Both the position numbers and the translations under genes were made by a program. The notes under the pieces are model-generated. The model worked only from the letters and a program-made list of their open reading frames with translations, was not told the origin of the DNA and did no database searches. A stretch of DNA of 5,921 bases. It comes from Hungatella sp. UBA3402 (GTDB lineage: Bacteria > Bacillota > Clostridia > Lachnospirales > Lachnospiraceae). Below are positions 1 to 5,404 of this stretch, piece by piece; positions within the stretch are counted from its first letter, which is position 1; each line of letters begins with the position of its first letter. The stretch lies in the NCBI GenBank assembly GCA_002358555.1, contig DEPC01000177.1, forward strand, positions 1 through 5,921, written 5' to 3'.

Positions 1-488
1 AAAAATTCCTCTGTGGTGGCAAATAATGCTGGTCGTCCTGGGGCATCCAGTCGTCCCACCTCATAAACTAAGTTATATTCAATCAGTCGATTTACTGCAT
101 GGTCTGATTTGACTCCTCGAATTTTTTCAATCTCCATCTTGGTTACTGGTTGTTTGTAGGCTATGATTGACAAGGTTTCTAGGACTACATCACTGAGTAC
201 ATGCTTTTTGTGGGTTGCTGCCACCTGTATCAAATTCTCATAATATTCGGCTCTGGTGCACATCTGGTAACTTTTATCCAGCTCTATAATCTGAATCCCC
301 CGCTTTTCCTTATCATATGTTTCCCTCAGAGCTTCTATGGTCTGTCTCGCAATATCCTCACCTTCGCCAATAGCTGCCGCTAACTGCCGTAACTCCACTG
401 ATTCCCCCATAGTAAACAGTACTGCTTCCACAATGGATTCCCGCTTCTTTTCTGTGATGTCTGCAATCTGGTCTTCTTTGTTATCCAT
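1..488 (-). CDS. scpB: Segregation and condensation protein B (ScpB), C-terminus cut by window edge
   Basis: ScpB is the winged-helix accessory subunit of the bacterial SMC-ScpAB condensin. It dimerises, binds the kleisin ScpA and helps compact and separate newly replicated chromosomes at the nucleoid. I translated this frame by hand: an ATG at 488-486 opens a frame with no stop to the left edge, giving about 162 residues of a family usually near 180-200. An N-terminal winged-helix region (about residues 14-95) is followed by the family signature LSIIAYKQPVT (106-116), then EIEKIRGV (119-126), and GRLDAPGRPALFATTEEF (145-162) in the second winged helix. Only the last few tens of residues are missing. 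The start lies 2 bp after the scpA stop, and the likely ribosome binding site (AAAGG/CAGG) is inside the last scpA codons, so translation is probably coupled. Identification is firm from family motifs. Confidence 0.97.
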   Translation of the reverse strand, partial: MDNKEDQIADITEKKRESIVEAVLFTMGESVELRQLAAAIGEGEDIARQTIEALRETYDKEKRGIQIIELDKSYQMCTRAEYYENLIQVAATHKKHVLSDVVLETLSIIAYKQPVTKMEIEKIRGVKSDHAVNRLIEYNLVYEVGRLDAPGRPALFATTEEF

Positions 489-490
489 TT

Positions 491-1291
491 TTAAGCCTGC
501 CTTTCATACCCCTGTATTCCTTCCAGCTCCAGTTCTTCTCCTTCCGGCTCCATAATGTCTATGGTCATATCCTGGAACAATGCCTCCTGAGTCAGATAAA
601 TTTTTCCCATCTTCATTAACTCCAAAACTGCCAAAAATGTCACAACCAAGTCTAGTTTATCTGCTTGTTGTCCTAAAAACTTGTGAAAGCTGAATCTTCG
701 ATGGTTTCTAGCATAATCCATGACTGTACGAATCCTTGTCTCCAGACTTACAGGTTCTCTGCGAATGGTACCAAATCTGCTTCTGACAGGGTCAAGTTTA
801 TCTACACTTCTTTTCATAACAGATTCAAAAATAGATTGAAGCTTTGCCAGAGTCAATCCTCCCAGAAGCTTGTCCAAATCAACTGGTGGCTGATATTTTT
901 CCACTTCCTCTGGCACTGTCGGAATCTTGTAAAGATGACAACTTGCTCCCTGTTCCATTTCAAGTAATTCCTGGGCCATACATTTATACATCTTGTATTC
1001 CAGAAGGCGGGTCACCAGCTCTGCCCTGGGGTCTTCCTCTTGCCCGTCGTCGTTTACCTCAACAGGAAGGAGCATCCTTGACTTAATATCAAGCAGAGTG
1101 GCGGCCATTACCAAAAATTCACTGACTACATTTAAATCCTCAGTGTCCATATGACTAACATAGTCTAAATACTGTTCTGTAATCAGCACAATAGGGATGT
1201 CATAAATACTTACTTTGTTTTTTTCAATCAAATGGAGTAAAAGATCTAGGGGGCCTTCAAAATTATCCAGCTTATAAGAAATTTCTGTCAT
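491..1291 (-). CDS. scpA: Segregation and condensation protein A (ScpA), kleisin subunit of SMC condensin
   Basis: ScpA is the kleisin that bridges the two SMC heads and recruits ScpB, closing the condensin ring that organises the chromosome in the cytoplasm. The 266-residue product has the usual family length. The N-terminal SMC-neck-binding part begins with YKLDNFEGPLDLLLHLIEKN (6-25), a near-diagnostic motif, and continues with SEFLVMAATLLDIKSRMLLP (57-76). The middle (about 80-165) is a charged linker. The C-terminal winged helix (about 183-243) carries FSFHKFLGQQ (200-209) and VVTFLAVLELMKMGKI (216-231) and binds the SMC head cap. The tail is acidic (248-258). The start is supported by AAAAGGGG at 1306-1299, 7 bp from the ATG. 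The gene lies 26 bp after the CAP-protein stop and 2 bp before scpB, so it is the middle member of a tight run. Confidence 0.98.
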   Translation of the reverse strand: MTEISYKLDNFEGPLDLLLHLIEKNKVSIYDIPIVLITEQYLDYVSHMDTEDLNVVSEFLVMAATLLDIKSRMLLPVEVNDDGQEEDPRAELVTRLLEYKMYKCMAQELLEMEQGASCHLYKIPTVPEEVEKYQPPVDLDKLLGGLTLAKLQSIFESVMKRSVDKLDPVRSRFGTIRREPVSLETRIRTVMDYARNHRRFSFHKFLGQQADKLDLVVTFLAVLELMKMGKIYLTQEALFQDMTIDIMEPEGEELELEGIQGYERQA

Positions 1292-1317
1292 TGCCCATCC
1301 CCTTTTATTCTGCAGTT

Positions 1318-3666
1318 TTACCTCACTTTGACTCCATTGGCATCTACAAAATGACCATCTGGGGTTGTTTCGTTCCGATACATTCTTCCTCTAAATCCAT
1401 CAGATTCTGGGTTGAAATAATACTCTTTGCCATCAATCGTCACCCATTCTGTCATCATCTGGCCCATCGTGCCATCAGATATTGGATTCATATAATAGGT
1501 CATTCCATCCACTGGGTCTGTAAGCCAGCCAGTAATCATATCTCCCTTTTCATCAAACCGGAACCAGCCATAATTATCCTGGCCATCCTTTGCATCTGGG
1601 TTATAAACGGCTGCCCACCGATTGACATACGGCATTCCTGATTCATCTGTAAACTTCCAGGTTCCATTGTTTCCAGTAGTCCAGGCTCCTACTGACACAT
1701 AAGATGGCACATTCCGCTTGGAAGTATTTGTGCTAGATTGAGTATTGTTTGTGTTAGATTGGTTCTGCGTATTTCGTTTTGTATTTGAAGGACGCTTAGA
1801 TTTAGAGCGCCAATTAATAGCAGGAATTGGCTTAGAAGGAGTGTTGCTTCCGCCATTATTGTTATCGCTACCTGTGTTGTTATTTCCGTTATTACTGCCA
1901 GTATTATTGTTGTTATCGTTTCCGTTGTTGTTGTCGCTGCCGGTATTGTCGTTGTCATTTCCGCCATTGTTGTCATCACCATTATTGTCATCTGATGGGT
2001 CATCTTCTGATGTATCAGACATATCGAAGAATCTTACGGTATATTGAACTTCTTTTTCATTTCCATCAATGTCTGTTATCCCTGCTATAGTCACATTAAC
2101 TACAGAATTGTCATTAAAGGCTACATTTGGTTTGAAAATAATGGTTGGCCCGCATCCCCTCATTCCGCCAGACTCATCTTCAACATAAAAAACACCATTA
2201 TCTTTAGAGGTATTGCTGAATGTGTACTGTTTTCCCTCATAATCTAATGTGACTACTACAGAATCTGCATTCAGTTTTAACACATCTCTATCTAGGCTCA
2301 CTGACCATGGGCCTTTAAAATACTTATAAGGCATAACTTCAGCCGGCCACGGAATATAACCTGCATCTACGTCGCCGCTTCCCCTATCATCAAAAGAATA
2401 CATTGCCGAATATCCGTCTGAATATCCAAATCCTGTATATGCCATCTCTGGATTTAAACACCAACGTCTATGTCCTACCCTTTGAATATTAGAAGAATCT
2501 CCATCCTCCATCCACATTTCAATCACATCGTAAGCCAGATTATGCTGCATACTTCCGTATGCAATATTGGATTCACCGGCTCCCTGATAGCCTGCCTGAT
2601 AAAAATCATCCTGCATATTAGCTGGTTTAGCTGGAAAATGTGACATTTCTTTGTTAGCATGCATCACAACTGCAGCCTTCTGTGTATAATCCTGTAAAGT
2701 TTCATCAATTTCTACCGAAGAAAGCCCTGCCACAAACCGGACAAAATTCAGTGCATTTAACCCATTTTGTATGGAATCCTGGCTTACCTTTCCGGCTGTA
2801 TATTCATTATCTTTAAGTACTGGTTCTTCGTCATATGTAAGTGATTTCTTTAAATCAAAAGGATTCTCTTTATAAAAATCCTGGATTGCTTTTTTTCTGG
2901 CTGCAAAGTCTACAGTCTCTAGCTTTTCCGGTTCTTCGCTCCTGCCAAGGAGTTTATCTAATTGCTGAGTGAAAGTACTCTTTGGAAGAGTCCCGCCCTT
3001 TATAGTATGGTAAACAATTTCTCCACCCTTTACCATAAAGACATGAGGATAAGAACCACCAACCCCTGATTCTTCATATACTTCATTCATATATGTGTTA
3101 TAATAACTACTATATTTTGAATATGTCTCTGACAGAGTATCATTACATACATCAAAGCCAGGAATTGTTTTTGCAAGCGATCTGAGGTCCGCAGCAGTTG
3201 CACTTCTGGTACTATAGTCATTAAGATCAACAAATACAAATTTTGCATTATCCCCATAGGTATCCGGCAAGTCTTTTATATTATTTAATGTCCCTTTTGT
3301 AAGCCCGCAGTGTGCTCCACCAAATATCACAACCGCTACAATAGAATCATCAAGCTGTGAAAAACGATAGGATTCTTCCCCCCCTGAGTCAATAGGAACG
3401 ACAGAAATGTCTAAATCCTGGGTTTGGTCTGGCAGCATCGGCCCACTGACCGTTCGCATCTTATCTCCGCCATCCAAATCGATTCTCTGCAGTCCTGCAT
3501 CTGACCCTGTAGCAGTCGGAAATCCTAGTTCCTCAGAATCCTCTGCATCTTCTGACAATTCTTGCCCCTTTGTTGCTGCATAGCTTCCTGCGATTTTAGC
3601 TCCTGAAAACACACTAGTGCAGACCAGCGTCGCCGCAAGCAGACTTGCTACTCTTGTTTTCTTCAT
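1318..3666 (-). CDS. Secreted multidomain protein: thioredoxin-like domain, CAP (SCP/PR-1-like) domain and C-terminal cell-wall-binding-type repeats
   Basis: The 782-residue product is predicted to be exported and held at the cell surface. Residues 1-30 form a signal peptide (KKTR, hydrophobic core, likely cut after SYA). Residues about 95-243 look like a thioredoxin fold, with VAVVIFGGAHCGLT (110-123), KFVFVDLND (142-150) and a presumed cis-Pro loop SYPHVFMVKGGEIVYH (205-220). The usual CxxC is CxxT (Cys120, Thr123). Residues about 295-430 are a CAP domain with NALNFVRFVAGL, SHFP, GESNIAYG, VIEMW and VGHRRWCLNP. The likely cavity tetrad is His343, Glu365, Glu383 and His399. An Ig-like segment (about 460-548) leads to an Asn/Asp/Gly-rich linker (558-608) and a basic linker (617-652). 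Aromatic repeats (about 665-765) resemble CW_binding_1 repeats, for example YGWFRFDEKGDMITGW. The start is supported by AAGGAG 6 bp upstream and a consensus promoter. The molecular function of this CAP protein is unknown. Confidence 0.95.
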   Translation of the reverse strand: MKKTRVASLLAATLVCTSVFSGAKIAGSYAATKGQELSEDAEDSEELGFPTATGSDAGLQRIDLDGGDKMRTVSGPMLPDQTQDLDISVVPIDSGGEESYRFSQLDDSIVAVVIFGGAHCGLTKGTLNNIKDLPDTYGDNAKFVFVDLNDYSTRSATAADLRSLAKTIPGFDVCNDTLSETYSKYSSYYNTYMNEVYEESGVGGSYPHVFMVKGGEIVYHTIKGGTLPKSTFTQQLDKLLGRSEEPEKLETVDFAARKKAIQDFYKENPFDLKKSLTYDEEPVLKDNEYTAGKVSQDSIQNGLNALNFVRFVAGLSSVEIDETLQDYTQKAAVVMHANKEMSHFPAKPANMQDDFYQAGYQGAGESNIAYGSMQHNLAYDVIEMWMEDGDSSNIQRVGHRRWCLNPEMAYTGFGYSDGYSAMYSFDDRGSGDVDAGYIPWPAEVMPYKYFKGPWSVSLDRDVLKLNADSVVVTLDYEGKQYTFSNTSKDNGVFYVEDESGGMRGCGPTIIFKPNVAFNDNSVVNVTIAGITDIDGNEKEVQYTVRFFDMSDTSEDDPSDDNNGDDNNGGNDNDNTGSDNNNGNDNNNNTGSNNGNNNTGSDNNNGGSNTPSKPIPAINWRSKSKRPSNTKRNTQNQSNTNNTQSSTNTSKRNVPSYVSVGAWTTGNNGTWKFTDESGMPYVNRWAAVYNPDAKDGQDNYGWFRFDEKGDMITGWLTDPVDGMTYYMNPISDGTMGQMMTEWVTIDGKEYYFNPESDGFRGRMYRNETTPDGHFVDANGVKVR
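1711..1995 (-). repeat. Low-complexity linker-coding tract: Asn/Asp/Gly-rich then basic Ser/Thr/Asn-rich
   Basis: This in-frame tract inside the secreted CAP gene encodes a disordered spacer between the CAP/Ig-like part and the wall-binding repeats. Residues 558-608 are nearly all Asn, Asp, Gly, Ser and Thr, with NTGS recurring at 574, 588 and 597 and NTGSDNNNG occurring twice (574-582 and 597-605). Residues 617-652 then switch to a Lys/Arg, Ser, Thr, Asn and Gln mix (SKSKRPSNTKRNT and following). On the DNA level it is built from imperfect GGT/GAT/AAT/AAC codon runs, so it may be slippage-prone. The reading frame is intact through it. Confidence 0.85.
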
Positions 3667-3672
3667 GATTTT

Positions 3673-3678
3673 CTCCTT
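3673..3678 (-). promoter_or_regulatory. Ribosome binding site of the secreted CAP gene
   Basis: On the minus strand AAGGAG lies 6 bp before the ATG at 3666. This near-ideal Shine-Dalgarno site fixes the start of the signal-peptide-bearing protein. Confidence 0.9.
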
Positions 3679-3696
3679 AATATCTGGCAGTTTTTT

Positions 3697-3715
3697 GTAC
3701 AGGTTTTTCCTGTAC
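3697..3715 (-). promoter_or_regulatory. Leader hairpin upstream of the secreted CAP gene
   Basis: A perfect 7-bp inverted repeat, GTACAGG and CCTGTAC, is separated by an AAAAA loop on the minus strand. It falls in the predicted 5' leader, starting about 7 nt after the likely transcription start and ending about 20 nt before the ribosome binding site. A weaker outer pairing (GGUA with UGCC, one G-U) could extend it with an A-rich bulge. No U-tract follows, so it is not an intrinsic terminator. It could stabilise the mRNA 5' end or act as an operator. The function is inferred only from position and symmetry. Confidence 0.6.
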
Positions 3716-3729
3716 TACCGTCATTTTTT

Positions 3730-3757
3730 ATTATATTTCTCTGATAATGTCTGTCAA
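3730..3757 (-). promoter_or_regulatory. Consensus sigma-A-type promoter of the secreted CAP gene
   Basis: The minus strand reads TTGACA at 3757-3752, a 16-bp spacer, then TATAAT at 3735-3730. Both hexamers match the housekeeping consensus exactly. Transcription should start near 3724-3722, giving a leader of about 57 nt before the ATG at 3666. Since no terminator is seen between this gene and scpA, the promoter may also transcribe scpA and scpB. Confidence 0.85.
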
Positions 3758-3782
3758 TATCTATTTGCAAAATCAGAGAAAT
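3735..3782. repeat. 11-bp perfect inverted repeat bracketing the -35 box
   Basis: On the plus strand ATTTCTCTGAT at 3735-3745 is mirrored exactly by ATCAGAGAAAT at 3772-3782, with 26 bp between the arms. One arm lies in the spacer just upstream of the -10 box, touching its first base. The other lies upstream of the -35 box, so the -35 hexamer sits in the loop. It also begins 8 bp after the metallophosphoesterase stop codon. As RNA it could form a long-loop stem, but no U-run follows, so a terminator role is unlikely. An operator role is plausible but inferred. Confidence 0.65.
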
Positions 3783-3790
3783 GATAATCC

Positions 3791-4642
3791 TTATCCTGCT
3801 GGCCTGATTTTGACAGCTATCAATTCCGCCTGATTGTTGAGCCTAAAATTGATAGAATGGGTTCCAAGTCCTCGGCTGACAATCATCATCTTATTCCCAG
3901 TTTTTAAACTTCCTTTGCAACAGTCTTTAAAAAAGTGAAACTGAGGGGTCATGAGTCCTCCCAAAATGGGAACTCCGATAGTTCCTCCATGAAAATGTCC
4001 AGAAAGTGTCAAATCTGCTCCCCATTCTGCATAAGTCTTCCGAAAGAGAGGAGAATGGGCCAAAAGAATCTGATACTGATTCGATGCTGCTTTTCCCAGC
4101 CTTTCCTCTATGTAAGAGACCTCCATCTTCTCAGAAGCAAACTTTTTATAATAACTTCTATCCAAATTTAAACCACTGATACAAATCTCCTGGTCTAATT
4201 GCTCACTGGCATTTGACAGATGGCAAACTCCCAGTTTTTCTAATTCTTCTACCAGTATATCATATTGGTTTCCATAAAGATAGCGTTTTCGGTCCATACG
4301 ATTTTCATGATTTCCATTTCCATAATAGACAGGATATCGTTGTACCAACTGTCCTGCTAAAAATAAGGTGGTCTCAAGTCTTGCCTGCTCTTTGACCACC
4401 ATCATATCTCCTCCTATCAGAATCGCATCTGGCTTAACATTGTCAATTTCTTTTAAAAGTCGCTCTTGTCCTTTGCCAAACCAGTTGTCATGCAAATCAG
4501 AAAGAAAGACAAATGTTTTTTCTGTCTGAATCTTCTTTGATATCAGCTCATAAACACTGACTGAAAAATATTTCCGTTCATAAGCGGAACGAAGGCAGCA
4601 TCCAAATACTGCTGCCCCCATTGTAACCACAACTTTCCACAT
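3791..4642 (-). CDS. Membrane-anchored calcineurin-like metallophosphoesterase (YaeI/YkuE type)
   Basis: The product is a binuclear-metal phosphoesterase; relatives act on varied phosphomonoester or diester substrates, and the substrate here cannot be read from sequence. Numbering from the ATG at 4654, the metal-binding motifs appear in order: SDLHDN (Asp53, His55), GGDMM (Asp83), GNHE (Asn115, His116), LLAHSP (His200) and SGHFHGG (His220, His222). RGLGTHSINFR (261-271) is the C-terminal family motif. A short N-terminal hydrophobic stretch (about 7-20) suggests a membrane anchor or uncleaved signal, with no twin-arginine motif. I chose the ATG at 4642 (283 residues) because GGAG at 4652-4649 sits 6 bp before it. 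The ATG at 4654 would give 287 residues but has no ribosome binding site and overlaps that GGAG. It follows rubrerythrin closely without a visible terminator, so the two are probably co-transcribed. Confidence 0.94.
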   Translation of the reverse strand: MWKVVVTMGAAVFGCCLRSAYERKYFSVSVYELISKKIQTEKTFVFLSDLHDNWFGKGQERLLKEIDNVKPDAILIGGDMMVVKEQARLETTLFLAGQLVQRYPVYYGNGNHENRMDRKRYLYGNQYDILVEELEKLGVCHLSNASEQLDQEICISGLNLDRSYYKKFASEKMEVSYIEERLGKAASNQYQILLAHSPLFRKTYAEWGADLTLSGHFHGGTIGVPILGGLMTPQFHFFKDCCKGSLKTGNKMMIVSRGLGTHSINFRLNNQAELIAVKIRPAG

Positions 4643-4648
4643 AATTTT

Positions 4649-4652
4649 CTCC
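4649..4652 (-). promoter_or_regulatory. Ribosome binding site deciding the metallophosphoesterase start
   Basis: GGAG followed by AAAATT precedes the ATG at 4642 on the minus strand with 6-bp spacing. This is the same arrangement as the GGAGAAAATC before the CAP gene. The site overlaps the upstream in-frame ATG at 4654, whose own upstream bases are AT-rich with no purine-rich motif, so the downstream ATG is favoured. Confidence 0.7.
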
Positions 4653-4681
4653 ATTTATATAGATAATCTACAGTCTGTTTC

Positions 4682-5278
4682 TCACATATGAGTAAATGGT
4701 GCCAGCTCTAGCCGGATAAAATATCCTTGTTCATGTTTACATACTGGACAGATTCCTGGAGCTTTGTTAGCTGTCAGTACATGACCACAGTTTAGACACA
4801 TCCACCCTGTCGCTGTGTCTGAAACAAACAGTTGATTTTTTTCCATCAAATCTGCAAACAACTCAAATCGGTCCCCATGAATCTTTTCGATTGCTGCAAT
4901 CTGATGAAAGATTCTTCCGATTTCATCAAACCCTTCTTCTTTTGCCTTGTCCCCAAACATCTTGTACACAACATCATGTTCTTCATATTCATTATGTCTG
5001 GCAGCCCGAAGGAGGTCCACTGTATTTTGAGAAATATTTACTGGATATCCTCCATCAATATGAATCGTATCTCCTGACAGTTCTTTTAAATAATTATAAA
5101 AAATTTCTGCATGTTCCTTCTCCTGGTCTGCTGTAAATTGGAATACTGCCTCAATTACTGGTAGTTTTTCTTGTTTTGCAATCCCCGCTGCAAAGGTATA
5201 ACGGTTTCTAGCCTGGCTCTCTCCGGCAAAAGCACGCATCAAATTTTTCACTGTCTCACTATTTTTTAAATTTTGCAT
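4682..5278 (-). CDS. rbr: Rubrerythrin (ferritin-like diiron domain plus rubredoxin-like domain)
   Basis: Rubrerythrin is a cytoplasmic NAD(P)H-linked peroxidase of anaerobes. It reduces hydrogen peroxide at a non-haem diiron site, with electrons passing through a rubredoxin-type Fe(Cys)4 centre. The 198-residue product matches the usual length. The N-terminal four-helix domain carries the expected ligands: Glu20 in AFAGESQARNRY, Glu53 and His56 in DQEKEHAEIF, Glu97 and Glu100 in HNEYEEH, and Glu131 and His134 in AAIEKIHGDRFELF. The C-terminal rubredoxin-like domain (about 158-190) has CLNC (Cys161, Cys164) and CPVC (Cys177, Cys180), so both metal sites look intact. The start is supported by AGGAGG at 5294-5289, 10 bp upstream. 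The gene heads a likely two-gene unit with the metallophosphoesterase. Its leader can fold over the ribosome binding site, which suggests post-transcriptional control. Confidence 0.97.
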   Translation of the reverse strand: MQNLKNSETVKNLMRAFAGESQARNRYTFAAGIAKQEKLPVIEAVFQFTADQEKEHAEIFYNYLKELSGDTIHIDGGYPVNISQNTVDLLRAARHNEYEEHDVVYKMFGDKAKEEGFDEIGRIFHQIAAIEKIHGDRFELFADLMEKNQLFVSDTATGWMCLNCGHVLTANKAPGICPVCKHEQGYFIRLELAPFTHM

Positions 5279-5284
5279 AATTAA

Positions 5285-5332
5285 ACTACCTCCTAGTTAT
5301 TGATAATCTTTACTTAAGAGGTAGTATCCTCC
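5285..5332 (-). promoter_or_regulatory. Rubrerythrin leader: ribosome-binding-site-masking stem with a competing upstream hairpin
   Basis: On the minus strand ACTACCTCTTA (5325-5315) can pair with TAGGAGGTAGT (5295-5285). This gives 11 bp with one G-U and a 19-nt loop, and it buries the AGGAGG ribosome binding site of rubrerythrin. A second GGAGG just upstream (5332-5328) can pair instead with CCUCU of the same arm across a 6-nt AUACUA loop, which would free the true site. The two folds are mutually exclusive. The pairings are seen directly; the switching role is inference, and no known riboswitch class was recognised. Confidence 0.55.
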
Positions 5333-5343
5333 AAACCTGAAAA

Positions 5344-5349
5344 ATTATA
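5344..5349 (-). promoter_or_regulatory. -10 box of the rubrerythrin promoter
   Basis: TATAAT on the minus strand lies 65 bp upstream of the rubrerythrin ATG, predicting a start near 5338-5337 and a leader of about 60 nt. The base block at the -35 distance (17-bp spacer) reads GTAAAC, far from TTGACA. The promoter is therefore either weak or activator-dependent. Confidence 0.55.
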
Positions 5350-5366
5350 CTTTGTGACTAATACCT

Positions 5367-5382
5367 GTTTACCATGATAAAC
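5367..5382. promoter_or_regulatory. Operator-like near-palindrome at the -35 position of rubrerythrin
   Basis: The plus strand reads GTTTACCATGATAAAC, a 16-bp palindrome with only one mismatched base pair of symmetry (14 of 16 positions). It overlaps where the -35 element should be, about 17 bp from the TATAAT. Position and symmetry suggest a dimeric regulator site. It does not match the PerR, Fur or Rex consensus as I know them, so no regulator is named. Confidence 0.4.
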
Positions 5383-5404
5383 CATAAATTTCTTGCAGAT
5401 TTCT

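Noticed and set aside
1745..2047. Plus-strand open frame of 100 codons, rich in Leu and Pro, and an overlapping minus-strand frame rich in Thr and Ile at 1689-2003.
   Set aside because: Both are out-of-frame readings of the repetitive Asn/Asp linker of the CAP gene. Their odd composition mirrors the repeats and neither resembles a protein family.
3610..3660. Lipoprotein signal (Cys16 in the signal peptide of the CAP protein).
   Set aside because: The residues before Cys16 are Thr-Leu-Val, not a lipobox, and a better signal peptidase I site (SYA) lies at residue 30.
3677..3724. A 15-codon leader frame (ATG ACG GTA GTA ... TAT TAA) on the minus strand whose stop overlaps the CAP-gene ribosome binding site.
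   Set aside because: The ATG falls right at the predicted transcription start and has no ribosome binding site. The codons run through the leader hairpin, so it is most likely chance.
3735..3782. The 11-bp inverted repeat as an intrinsic terminator of the metallophosphoesterase gene.
   Set aside because: The stem is AT-rich, has a 26-nt loop and is followed by an A-rich stretch instead of a U-run on the transcribed strand. It also overlaps a consensus promoter.
4660..4670. Small palindrome TAGATAATCTA between rubrerythrin and the phosphoesterase.
   Set aside because: It is short and AT-rich, has a 1-nt centre and lacks flanking promoter or terminator elements, so it is within chance expectation.
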